64,000 nucleotides of DNA, taken from assembly GCF_014192575.1 (NCBI RefSeq), contig NZ_JACHYC010000003.1, positions 744,001-808,000 on the forward strand, written 5' to 3'. This document shows positions 45,299 through 53,142 of this stretch, piece after piece. Source of the DNA: Variovorax sp. Sphag1AA (GTDB lineage: Bacteria; Pseudomonadota; Gammaproteobacteria; Burkholderiales; Burkholderiaceae_C). The notes beneath the pieces were generated by a model. The model saw only the letters and a program-made list of their open reading frames with translations, had not been told where the DNA came from and searched no databases. Within the stretch, counting starts at the first letter, position 1. Every line of letters begins with the position of its first letter. A program made the position numbers and the translations under genes.

Positions 45299-45518
45299 CG
45301 CGTGTCTCCGTCTCGTCGTCGTGGGCAGGACATCTCCGCCGGGCCGGCCGATTGAATCGCCCGCGCACCCGCCTTGTCCATCGGCCGGCGACGATAGGCA
45401 CATGCGCGCGGCTCGATGGCCCCGCGCATGACATCGCGCCGGACCGAACGCACACTTTGATCGAAGGGAAAACGCATCGCCACGCCGAATTCGCGTGGAT
45501 GCCGAATCCCGGAACCCG

Positions 45519-45537
45519 GATTCCGATAGACGGAATC
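45519..45537. promoter_or_regulatory. Inverted repeat in the divergent promoter of the Bug and ketopantoate reductase-like genes
   Basis: GATTCCG-ATAGA-CGGAATC, a perfect seven-base inverted repeat. It lies in the 337-base gap 45299-45635, which holds no gene. The same ATTCCG/CGGAAT element recurs in the palindrome at 48371-48401. The bases before it (CCGGATTCCG, GAATCCCGG) add further half-sites. Probably an operator; the protein is unknown, an IclR-type one being possible. Confidence 0.5.
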
Positions 45538-45635
45538 GCGCGCAGATTCGCGTTGCGGCGGCGAGCGGCCCGTCCCTACGATCTCCGGGGCTTCACATGG
45601 CGTCCATGCGGCGCGGCAACACAAGGAACGGAATC

Positions 45636-46562
45636 ATGAAGATCGCAATCATGGGTGCGGGCGGCCTCGGCGGCTATTTCGGCGCGCGCTTGGCCGCCGG
45701 CGGTGAGGACGTGGCCTTCATCGCGCGCGGATCACACCTCGCGGCCATGCGGCAGGACGGCCTGCGCGTCAGCAGCGCGCTCGGCGACCTGCACCTGAAG
45801 GACGTGAAGGCAACCGACACGCCGGCCGACATCGGCCCGGTGGACATCGTGCTGATGTCGGTCAAGCTCTGGGACACCGAGTCCGCCGTGCAGTCGCTCA
45901 AGCCGCTGCTCGGGCCCGGCACGGCGGTGGTGTCGTTCCAGAATGGCGTGGGCAAGGACGATCTGCTCACCCGCACGCTCGGCGCCGAGGCCGTGATGGG
46001 CGGCGTCTGCTACATCGCGGCCGTGATCGGCGAGCCGGGCGAGATCGTCCATACCGGCACGATGCAGAAGCTGGTGTTCGGCGAGCTCGACGGGCAGCGC
46101 TCCGAGCGCGCCGAGCGCTTTCTCGCGGCCTGCGTGCGCGCCGGCATCGATGCACAAATCAGCGACGACATCCGGCGCCTGACATGGGAGAAGTTCGTGT
46201 TCCTCGTGGGCCTGTCGGGCACCACGGCATCGATCCGCCAGCCTATCGGCCCGATTCGCTCGAACAGGACGACGCGTGCCTTCCTGCGCCAAGTGATCGC
46301 CGAGACGGTCGCTGTCGGACGCGCGCAGGGCGTGACTTTCGCGGACAACTTCGTCGACGGCCGCCTGGGCTTCTGCGACACGCTGCCCGCGGAGATGACC
46401 TCGTCGATGCACGGCGACCTCAAGCGCTGCAAGCCACTCGAACTGCCGTGGCTCAGCGGCGCGGTCGCCGACATGGGCCAGGCAGCCGGGGTACCGACGC
46501 CGGCCAACAGCGCGATACGCGACATCCTGGCGCTGTACGTGAACGGCGATCTGCAGTCCTGA
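45636..46562 (+). CDS. Ketopantoate reductase family protein (PanE/ApbA-like)
   Basis: A 308-residue NADPH-dependent reductase. The N-terminal Rossmann motif is M-G-A-G-G-L-G-G-Y-F-G; the C-terminal helical domain starts with L-T-W-E-K-F-V-F-L and holds the catalytic Lys. Ketopantoate reductase proper makes pantoate, but the position in a catabolic operon (ThDP enzyme, cupin-hydrolase, racemase-like enzyme, Bug protein) suggests reduction of a related 2-oxo acid or oxidation of a hydroxy acid. The ATG follows AAGGAACGG. It is the first gene of the plus-strand operon that runs to 51995. Confidence 0.88.
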   Translation: MKIAIMGAGGLGGYFGARLAAGGEDVAFIARGSHLAAMRQDGLRVSSALGDLHLKDVKATDTPADIGPVDIVLMSVKLWDTESAVQSLKPLLGPGTAVVSFQNGVGKDDLLTRTLGAEAVMGGVCYIAAVIGEPGEIVHTGTMQKLVFGELDGQRSERAERFLAACVRAGIDAQISDDIRRLTWEKFVFLVGLSGTTASIRQPIGPIRSNRTTRAFLRQVIAETVAVGRAQGVTFADNFVDGRLGFCDTLPAEMTSSMHGDLKRCKPLELPWLSGAVADMGQAAGVPTPANSAIRDILALYVNGDLQS

Positions 46563-46575
46563 GCGAGAGAGGAGG

Positions 46576-48273
46576 ATGCACCGCATGGATCACACGAAGC
46601 CGCGCGACGGCGGTCGCCTGCTGGTCGATCAACTGCTGCGCCAGGGCGTGGAGCGAGTGAGCTGCGTGCCCGGCGAGAGCTATCTGCCGGTGATCGACGC
46701 GCTGCGCGACAGCGGCATCGACACGCTGGTCTGCCGCAACGAAGGCGGCGCCGCGCTCATGGCCGAGGCATACGGCAAGCTCACCGGCCGGCCGGGCATC
46801 TGCCTGGTCACGCGCGGGCCGGGCGCGACCAATGCCTGCCACGGCCTGCATGTCGCAACGCAGGATTCGACGCCGATGATCCTCTTCGTCGGTCAGGTCG
46901 AGACGGGCTTCCGTGGCCGCGACGCCTTCCAGGAGCTGGACTATCGCGCGAGCTTCGGCGGGATCGCGAAATGGGTGTGCGAGATCGACGACACAAAGCG
47001 CATTCCAGAGCTGGTGGCGCGCGCCTTCCGCGTCGCGATGCAGGGCCGTCCCGGCCCGGTCGTGATCGCATTGCCCGAGGACATGCTGCTCTCCACTGCC
47101 GAGGTCGACGATGCTGCGCGCGTGATGCCCGCCGAGCCCGCACCCGACCCGGTCGCCGTGCAGGAATTTCACGCGCTGCTGGCGCACGCCGAAGCTCCGC
47201 TGCTCATCGCCGGCGGATCGCGCTGGGACGCGGGCTCGGTGGCCGCGCTCGAACGCTTCGCGCAGCGCTGGCAACTGCCGGCGGTTACGTCCTTCCGGCG
47301 CGCATCGCTGTTCTCGTCGACTCATCCGCTGTACGCGGGCGAGCTCGGCTTCGGCATGAACCCGCGGCTGCGCGAACGCGTGCAGCGGGCCGACGTCCTG
47401 CTGTTGGTCGGCGGACGCCTCTCGGAAGTGCCATCGGACGGCTATACGCTTCTCGACCTGCCGACACCCCGGCAGGCGCTCGTACATGTGCATCCGGACC
47501 CCCAGGAGCTCGGCCGCGTCTACCAGCCGCGGGTCGCGCTCAACGCCACGCCTGCAACCTGGACCGCTGCCGCGCTCCGGCTCGATGCGCCTGAAAGGCC
47601 GCGATGGGCGCATCACGCGATGTCGGCGCGCGAGGACTTCCTCGCATGGACCGCGAAACCGCCCGCGAACCCCGGCCGCTTCCAGTACGGCGAGGCGCTG
47701 CAATGGCTGCGCGGCCGCCTGCCGGCCGACGCGATCGTCTGCAATGGCGCGGGCAACTATGCGATCTGGCTGCACCGCTTCTTTCCGTTTCGCGCATTCG
47801 GCACGCAGCTCGCGCCGACCTCGGGTTCGATGGGCTACGGGGTGCCGGCCGCGATCATGGCGAAGCGTCAGCATCCGGAGCGGATCGTAGTGGCGCTCGC
47901 GGGCGACGGCTGCTTCATGATGAACGGACAGGAATTCGCGACCGCAGTGCAGCACGGCATCGCGATCGTCGTGGTGGTGATCGACAACGGCATGTACGGC
48001 ACCATCCGCATGCACCAGGAGCGCAGCTATCCGGGCCGCCCTTTCGCGACCGCGCTGGTCAACCCGGACTTCGCAGCGCTGGCGCGTGCCTATGGCGGCC
48101 ATGGCGAGTGCGTCGAGACGGCAGACGAATTCCGTGCGGCCTTCGATCGCGCGATCGACAGCGGTCGCCCCGCGCTGCTGCATTGCCTGATGGATCCGGA
48201 AGCGATCACACCGACCACGACGCTCTCCGCGTTGCGCCAGCAGGCGCAGACGACGGCCGAGGGCGTTCGCTGA
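46576..48273 (+). CDS. Thiamine-diphosphate-dependent enzyme (acetolactate-synthase family)
   Basis: A 565-residue ThDP enzyme. The activating Glu is in C-R-N-E-G-G-A-A-L-M near residue 56, the ThDP/Mg motif is G-D-G-C-F-M-M-N-G-Q-E-F, ending I-D-N-G-M-Y. It belongs to the large acetolactate-synthase/oxo-acid decarboxylase family and is distinct from the ThDP enzyme at 37458. GAGAGAGGAGG before the ATG is strong; a second in-frame ATG at 46585 is closer to the motif start. It follows the reductase gene after 13 bases. A terminator-like hairpin follows at 48308. Confidence 0.88.
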   Translation: MHRMDHTKPRDGGRLLVDQLLRQGVERVSCVPGESYLPVIDALRDSGIDTLVCRNEGGAALMAEAYGKLTGRPGICLVTRGPGATNACHGLHVATQDSTPMILFVGQVETGFRGRDAFQELDYRASFGGIAKWVCEIDDTKRIPELVARAFRVAMQGRPGPVVIALPEDMLLSTAEVDDAARVMPAEPAPDPVAVQEFHALLAHAEAPLLIAGGSRWDAGSVAALERFAQRWQLPAVTSFRRASLFSSTHPLYAGELGFGMNPRLRERVQRADVLLLVGGRLSEVPSDGYTLLDLPTPRQALVHVHPDPQELGRVYQPRVALNATPATWTAAALRLDAPERPRWAHHAMSAREDFLAWTAKPPANPGRFQYGEALQWLRGRLPADAIVCNGAGNYAIWLHRFFPFRAFGTQLAPTSGSMGYGVPAAIMAKRQHPERIVVALAGDGCFMMNGQEFATAVQHGIAIVVVVIDNGMYGTIRMHQERSYPGRPFATALVNPDFAALARAYGGHGECVETADEFRAAFDRAIDSGRPALLHCLMDPEAITPTTTLSALRQQAQTTAEGVR

Positions 48274-48307
48274 AGCAGGCGCCACGAATCCGATCGCCTT
48301 CCATGAA

Positions 48308-48343
48308 GCTCCAGGCGCGGCGTTCCGCACCTGGGGCTTTCTT
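48308..48343 (+). terminator. Terminator-like hairpin after the ThDP-enzyme gene
   Basis: GCTCCAGG and GCGG pair with CCGC and CCTGGGGC around a short loop, followed by a T-rich TTTCTT. The stem contains one unpaired base on each side and one G-T pair. Good candidate for an intrinsic terminator, which would separate the first two genes from the cupin-hydrolase gene. Confidence 0.5.
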
Positions 48344-48370
48344 CATGGGCTCGACAGGAAGTGCATTGCC

Positions 48371-48401
48371 CGAAATTCCGAATTCCGGAATCGGGATTTC
48401 G
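48371..48401. promoter_or_regulatory. Near-perfect palindrome before the cupin-hydrolase gene
   Basis: Left arm CGAAATTCCGAATTCC (48371-48386) and right arm GGAATCGGGATTTCG (48387-48401), centred on ATTCCGGAAT. It shares the ATTCCG/CGGAAT element with the repeat at 45519-45537. It lies 89 bases before the start of the cupin-hydrolase gene and beyond the hairpin at 48308, a place suited to an operator of a second promoter. Confidence 0.5.
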
Positions 48402-48489
48402 ACCGCTGGAACCGATCGCATATTCAGCTTTTCCACCGCGGGTGCGCTTCCTAGCATGGAGATTCGACATTCACCCACTGGAGACACGC

Positions 48490-49860
48490 TTGAAGACGAT
48501 CAAAGTCACCCCCGAAACGATGCGCCAGCGCCATGTGCAGTTCGCGGCATTGCAGCCCTATCAGAAGCAGCTCGAAAGCGCCGCCGGACTGCCGCCCGCA
48601 GTGATGGAGAAGCTCGCGGCGCACAAGGTGTTCCCGATCCTCGTGCCCAAGGCCTACAAGGGCCGCAGCGCCGGCGCGCCGCTGCGTGGCGAGGAAGGCC
48701 TCATCGCAGCGCTCGCCGAATGCCCGCCCGGCGATGGTCCGGCCCTGCATTGCCATGAGCAGACCACCGAGAACTTCTTCGTCGTCGAGGGCGAGTTCGA
48801 AGTGTCCTGGGGCGACAAGGGCGAGGACTCGATCTTGCTGAAACCCTGCGATTTCCTCTCGGTGCCGGCCGGCGTGTGCCGCACGTTCAGAAACGTGTCG
48901 GACAAGACCGGCCGGCTGCTGGCGCTGATCCAGACCACGGGCGACCAGTCCGATCCCTCGGCCTTCACGCCCGATGTCGAACGCGATGTCCAGCGCGAGT
49001 TCGGCGCCGAGATCATCGAGAAGCTGCGCACCATCGGCCTGCGATTCGATGCGGGCATCGACGCGCCGCGCCCGGTGCAGCCGGTCACGGTCGACTTCAC
49101 CGAACTGCTCAGACAGCATCCAGAGAAGGTGATCGAGCACGAAGGCGCCGCCTGGCGCTACATGGAAGCCGGCAGCGGCGACCGCGTGCTGGTGATGCTG
49201 CCGGGCGCGCAAGGCACCGCGGAGATCCATGCGGAACAGCTCCGGCAGCTCGCCTCGCAGTACCGCGTGATCTCGCTGTGGTATCCGGGCCTCGCGGAGC
49301 CCGAACAGCTTGCCGACGGACTCGCCGGCGTGCTGGACCGCCTCGGGATCGACAAGGTCCATCTCTTCGGCGGTTCGTTCGGCGGCTACTGGGCGCAGTT
49401 CTTCGCGGCGCGCCATCCGCAGCGCGTCGAGAAGCTCTACGTAGCCACCAGCTTCGTCGACGCCACCGTGCTGCAGCAGCGCGGCAAGCCGGCAGCCGAG
49501 CTGATCGCGACCCCGGCCGAGGCGCTTAAGCAGCAGCGGCTCGCGATGGTGCAGCAATGGCCCGAAGGTATCGCCAAGGCGACGCTGCTGGCACTGACAA
49601 CCAAGCAGGACGCGGAGAACCTCAAGGCGCGCATCGTCGGCCTCGCGACCGCGCGGCCGGTGCCGGCGCTGGACCTGCCGGCCGAGAAGATCATCGTCAT
49701 CGATTGCGAGGACGACCCGATCATCCCGCCCGCGGTGCGCCAGCAGGTGCGCGATCGCTATGCAAAGTCCAAGCACTACCTGCTGCCGCGCGGCGGCCAC
49801 TTCCCGGCGCTGACCAACGCACAGGCCGTCACCGACATCCTGCGCGGGAACGCGGGCTGA
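48490..49860 (+). CDS. Fusion of a cupin domain and an alpha/beta-hydrolase, TTG start
   Basis: A 456-residue two-domain protein. Residues 1-195 are a cupin with H-C-H-E-Q-T-T-E-N-F-F (metal site) and a tail ending L-R-F-D-A-G. Residues 200-456 are an alpha/beta-hydrolase with the nucleophile elbow G-G-S-F-G-G-Y-W, an acid in D-C-E-D-D-P-I-I, and the final His in G-G-H-F-P-A-L. From recall, the block F-V-D-A-T-V-L resembles maspardin-type hydrolases. The TTG at 48490 has GGAG six bases upstream; no ATG has a comparable site. A cupin oxygenase step followed by hydrolysis, as in C-C bond cleavage, would fit. Confidence 0.82.
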   Translation: MKTIKVTPETMRQRHVQFAALQPYQKQLESAAGLPPAVMEKLAAHKVFPILVPKAYKGRSAGAPLRGEEGLIAALAECPPGDGPALHCHEQTTENFFVVEGEFEVSWGDKGEDSILLKPCDFLSVPAGVCRTFRNVSDKTGRLLALIQTTGDQSDPSAFTPDVERDVQREFGAEIIEKLRTIGLRFDAGIDAPRPVQPVTVDFTELLRQHPEKVIEHEGAAWRYMEAGSGDRVLVMLPGAQGTAEIHAEQLRQLASQYRVISLWYPGLAEPEQLADGLAGVLDRLGIDKVHLFGGSFGGYWAQFFAARHPQRVEKLYVATSFVDATVLQQRGKPAAELIATPAEALKQQRLAMVQQWPEGIAKATLLALTTKQDAENLKARIVGLATARPVPALDLPAEKIIVIDCEDDPIIPPAVRQQVRDRYAKSKHYLLPRGGHFPALTNAQAVTDILRGNAG

Positions 49861-49876
49861 GCCGAGGGCCAGCGCG

Positions 49877-50971
49877 ATGGACAACAAGCTCCTCACCCTG
49901 CGCGGCGTGACCGTCACGCCCGTCAACGTGCCGATGAAGCGACCGCTGGTGACCAGCGTGCAGACCATCGTCTCCGCCCCCATGCTGCTGATCGACGTGC
50001 AGACGCAGGAAGGCGTGACCGGCCATGCCTACGTCTTTTGTTACCTGCAGCGGCTCGCAGTCGCGGTAAAGGCGGCCTGCGACGAGATCGCCGAGGCCGT
50101 GACGGGGGAACGCCTCGCGCCGCGCCATCTCGCCGCGCAGCTCAAGCGGCACTTCCGACTGGTCGGCGCCACCGGCGTGGTGAACACCGCGCTCGCGGGC
50201 TTCGACATGGCTTGCTGGGATGCGATGGCACGCGCCACCGGCTCGCCGCTCGTGGAACTGCTCGGCGGCAGGCGCCGGCCAATCCGCGCCTACAACAGCT
50301 GCGGACTCGGCATGAGCGCGCCCGAGACGCTCGCGGCCGAGGCGCTCGAACTGCTCGAAGGCGGCTTCAAGGCGGTGAAGATCCGACTCGGCCGCGCCGA
50401 TCTCGAGGCGGACCTCCGCGCGGTGCGCACGGTGCGGCGTGTACTGCCGGCGGACGTGGTGCTGATGGCCGACTACAACCAGGCACTCGGCCGCGCCGAG
50501 GCCCTGCAGCGGTGCAGGGCGCTGGACGACGAGGGCCTCTACTGGATCGAGGAACCCATCCGGCATGACGACTATCCGGGCTGCGCCGCACTGGCCGCCA
50601 GCGTCGCCACGCCGATCCAGATCGGCGAGAACTTCGTCGGTCCGCAGGCCATGGCGCTCGCGCTGGCCGCCAATGCCTGCGACTACTGCATGCCCGACGT
50701 CGAGCGCATCGGCGGCGTGACCGGATGGATGGATGCGGCCGCACTGGCCGCGGTCAGCGGCACTCCGATGTCCTCGCACCTCATGCCGGAGATCAGCGCG
50801 CACCTGCTGGCCGCGAGCGCGAGCTGCCACTGGCTGGAGTACGTGGACTGGGCCGACGCGATCCTGCAGGAGCCACTGCAGGTGGTCGACGGGCATGTGC
50901 AGATGCCCGACCGCCCCGGCAGCGGCATCGACTGGGACGCGAAAGCCGTGCGGAGGCTGCGAATCGAATAG
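49877..50971 (+). CDS. Mandelate-racemase-like enolase-superfamily enzyme
   Basis: A 364-residue enzyme very like mandelate racemase along its full length. With a constant offset of four residues the racemase active-site residues line up: Lys168 (Lys164), Arg170 (Lys166), Asp199, Glu225, Glu251 (metal), Asp274-His301 (the His-Asp dyad), Glu321. Only the second base, Lys166, is replaced by Arg. The reaction may be racemisation of a 2-hydroxy acid, or, without the usual S-face base, another proton-transfer such as dehydration. It follows the cupin-hydrolase gene after 16 bases. A ThDP 2-oxo acid enzyme two genes upstream recalls the mandelate pathway. Confidence 0.85.
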   Translation: MDNKLLTLRGVTVTPVNVPMKRPLVTSVQTIVSAPMLLIDVQTQEGVTGHAYVFCYLQRLAVAVKAACDEIAEAVTGERLAPRHLAAQLKRHFRLVGATGVVNTALAGFDMACWDAMARATGSPLVELLGGRRRPIRAYNSCGLGMSAPETLAAEALELLEGGFKAVKIRLGRADLEADLRAVRTVRRVLPADVVLMADYNQALGRAEALQRCRALDDEGLYWIEEPIRHDDYPGCAALAASVATPIQIGENFVGPQAMALALAANACDYCMPDVERIGGVTGWMDAAALAAVSGTPMSSHLMPEISAHLLAASASCHWLEYVDWADAILQEPLQVVDGHVQMPDRPGSGIDWDAKAVRRLRIE

Positions 50972-51020
50972 CGTTCACCGGCAAAGGCGTCAGACAACAG
51001 AAAGAGACAGGAGACACGAC

Positions 51021-51995
51021 ATGACATTCGCCAGACATCTTCTTGCGCTCGCCGGCATGGCCTTCGCCGCAATGACCCCCATCGCGCCCACGCACGCCGA
51101 GACCTATCCGAGCCGCCCCATCACACTCGTCGTACCGTTCCCGGCCGGTGGTGTGACCGACCTCGCCGCGCGGCTGGTCGCAACGCGGCTCGGCGAGACG
51201 CTGAAGCAGCCCGTCATCGTCGACAACCGCGCCGGCGCAGCAGGCCGCATCGGTGCCGAAGCGGTCGCACGCGCCAGGCCCGACGGCTACACCCTGCTCT
51301 TCGGTCTTTCGGTCACCCACGGCATGCTGATGGCCTCCACCAACAAGCCGACCTACGACCCGATCAAGAGCTTCACACCGATCGCTCCACTGTTCTGGTA
51401 CAGCTCGGTGCTGATCTGCAACCCCTCGGTGCCGGCGAAGAACCTCAAGGAGCTGGTCGCCTATGCGAAGACGAAGCCCGACGGCCTGACCTACGGCAGC
51501 GCAGGTATCGGCTCTGGCGTGCACTTCAACGCCGAATACCTCGCGATGCTGACCGGCATCAAGATGCTGCACGTGCCCTTCCGCGGCGGTGCGTCGGCAC
51601 TCCAGGCGGTCGTCGGCGGCCAGGTCGACTGTTCGTTCGACGGCGCGGCCAAGTCGCACATCGCGGCCGGCACCGTGAGAGCTATCGCCACCAGCGGGCC
51701 CACGCGCGACATCCAGTACCCCGACGTCCCGACGATCAAGGAGTCAGGCTACCCAGGCTTCGACATGACGATCTGGCAGGCGCTCTTCGCGCCCGCGCAA
51801 CTGCCGCCCGACGTGACCGCCAGGCTGCGTGCGGCGATGCAAGAAGTGGCCGCATCGCCGACCTACGTGGAGCAGGCGAAGGCACTCGGCCTCAACATCC
51901 TGCCCGGCGATGCCGCCGACCTGCAGAAGCTCATCGCGGCTGAAGTGGAGAAGTACCAGAGTCTCAGCCGGGAGCTGCGCATCAGCTTCGAATGA
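51021..51995 (+). CDS. Bug family substrate-binding protein
   Basis: A 324-residue periplasmic binding protein with a signal peptide (M-T-F-A-R-H-L-L-A-L-A-G, cleavage near T-H-A). Blocks: Y-P-S-R-P-I-T-L-V-V, V-D-N-R-A-G-A-A-G-R-I-G, D-G-Y-T-L-L-F, H-V-P-F-R-G-G. AGGAG before the ATG at 51021. It is the last gene of the operon ketopantoate-reductase-like to racemase-like and closely related to the Bug protein at 44324-45298. The ligand is probably the acid fed into that operon. Confidence 0.92.
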   Translation: MTFARHLLALAGMAFAAMTPIAPTHAETYPSRPITLVVPFPAGGVTDLAARLVATRLGETLKQPVIVDNRAGAAGRIGAEAVARARPDGYTLLFGLSVTHGMLMASTNKPTYDPIKSFTPIAPLFWYSSVLICNPSVPAKNLKELVAYAKTKPDGLTYGSAGIGSGVHFNAEYLAMLTGIKMLHVPFRGGASALQAVVGGQVDCSFDGAAKSHIAAGTVRAIATSGPTRDIQYPDVPTIKESGYPGFDMTIWQALFAPAQLPPDVTARLRAAMQEVAASPTYVEQAKALGLNILPGDAADLQKLIAAEVEKYQSLSRELRISFE

Positions 51996-52007
51996 CCGCG
52001 GCGCGCA

Positions 52008-52961
52008 TCAGGCGCGCCGCAGTGCGGCGGGGGCGCCGACCTGGAGCTCGGCCGACAGCGCGCGCATCGCATTGCGCAGCCAGACATGCGCCGGATCGCG
52101 ATGCCAGCGCGCATGCCAGAACATGCTGAGGTCCACGGGCTCCAGCTCGAAGGGCACCGGCAGCACCTGCAGCGAGAGCGCCGCCGCGCTTTCAAGGGCC
52201 ACGCGCTCAGGCACAACCGCCAGCAGATCGGTCGCCGCGACGATCGGCGGGGACAGCGTGATGCTGGGCACCCGCAACGCCACCTTGCGCGAAAGGCCGG
52301 CACGCGCAAGGGCAGCCTCGACCATGGCTTCCATGCTGGTGAAGGTGACCGGCGGTGCACCGAACACCACATGCGGGAAGGCAACGAACTGTTCCACGCT
52401 CAGGCTGCCGCGGATCGCCGGATGACTGGCGCTCGCGATGCAACGCATGCGCTGCGGATAGAGCGGCGACTGGTGCAGTTCCTGCGGCACCTCGCGCAGG
52501 TTCGCGATCACCAGTTCGGCCTCGCCGTCGCGCAGGTACTCCCCGGCGCGGCGCATGTCGCCAGTGCTGTAGGTGAAGCGCATGTTCGGCGCGATCGCCC
52601 TGGCCTTCACCATCAGGCCGGGCAGGAACAGCATCGCCACGCCGTCGGATGACACGATGCGAAAGTGCTCCGTGGCCGTCGACGGATCGAAGCTGCGGTT
52701 CGCGCGTGCAGCCACATCCATGAGGTCGATCGCCTCGTGTACGCGGCCGGCAAGCTCCACGGCATAGGGCGTGGGCTCCATGCCGGTGCGCGTCTTCACG
52801 AGCAGCGGGTCCTTGAAGATCTCGCGCAGCCGCGCCAGCGCAGCGGACATCGCGGGCTGGCCGATGCCGAGCTTGTCGGCGGCGCGGGTCACATGCCGCT
52901 CCGCCACCAGCGCATCGAGATAGCACAGCAGTTGCAAGTTGACATGGCGTGGCACCGACAT
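52008..52961 (-). CDS. LysR family regulator divergent from bicupin
   Basis: A 317-residue LysR protein. The helix-turn-helix reads H-V-T-R-A-A-D-K-L-G-I-G-Q-P-A-M-S-A-A-L and the effector domain follows. It resembles the LysR protein at 34030-34998 in nearly every block (G-M-E-P-T-P, then P-A-H-x-W). It lies divergent from a bicupin gene as does its paralogue. The chosen ATG at 52961 gives the usual N-terminus; an ATG at 52997 is possible. It should control the cupin/Bug/DUF35/thiolase row. Confidence 0.92.
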   Translation of the reverse strand: MSVPRHVNLQLLCYLDALVAERHVTRAADKLGIGQPAMSAALARLREIFKDPLLVKTRTGMEPTPYAVELAGRVHEAIDLMDVAARANRSFDPSTATEHFRIVSSDGVAMLFLPGLMVKARAIAPNMRFTYSTGDMRRAGEYLRDGEAELVIANLREVPQELHQSPLYPQRMRCIASASHPAIRGSLSVEQFVAFPHVVFGAPPVTFTSMEAMVEAALARAGLSRKVALRVPSITLSPPIVAATDLLAVVPERVALESAAALSLQVLPVPFELEPVDLSMFWHARWHRDPAHVWLRNAMRALSAELQVGAPAALRRA

Positions 52962-52991
52962 GGCGCGATTGTGGCGCGATCCGCGCGCAAT

Positions 52992-53009
52992 CACCATGCG
53001 CCGTCAATC
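52992..53009. promoter_or_regulatory. LysR-type site C between LysR and bicupin genes
   Basis: The site reads CACCATGCGCCGTCAATC, on the other strand GATTGACGGCGCATGGTG. It is similar to sites A and B in the other cupin promoters. It is placed 31 bases before the LysR start and 134 bases before the bicupin start, as usual for LysR sites. Confidence 0.5.
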
Positions 53010-53142
53010 CCGCAGTGCGGCATCGACACCGGGACATGTCGCCATTGCGGCTCGCGGATGGGCAGCGCACCGGGCGAATGATGCAATGCATTCGCCTTCC
53101 GACCTTCCCACTTCTCTTTCACATCTACAGGAGATTCGCCTC

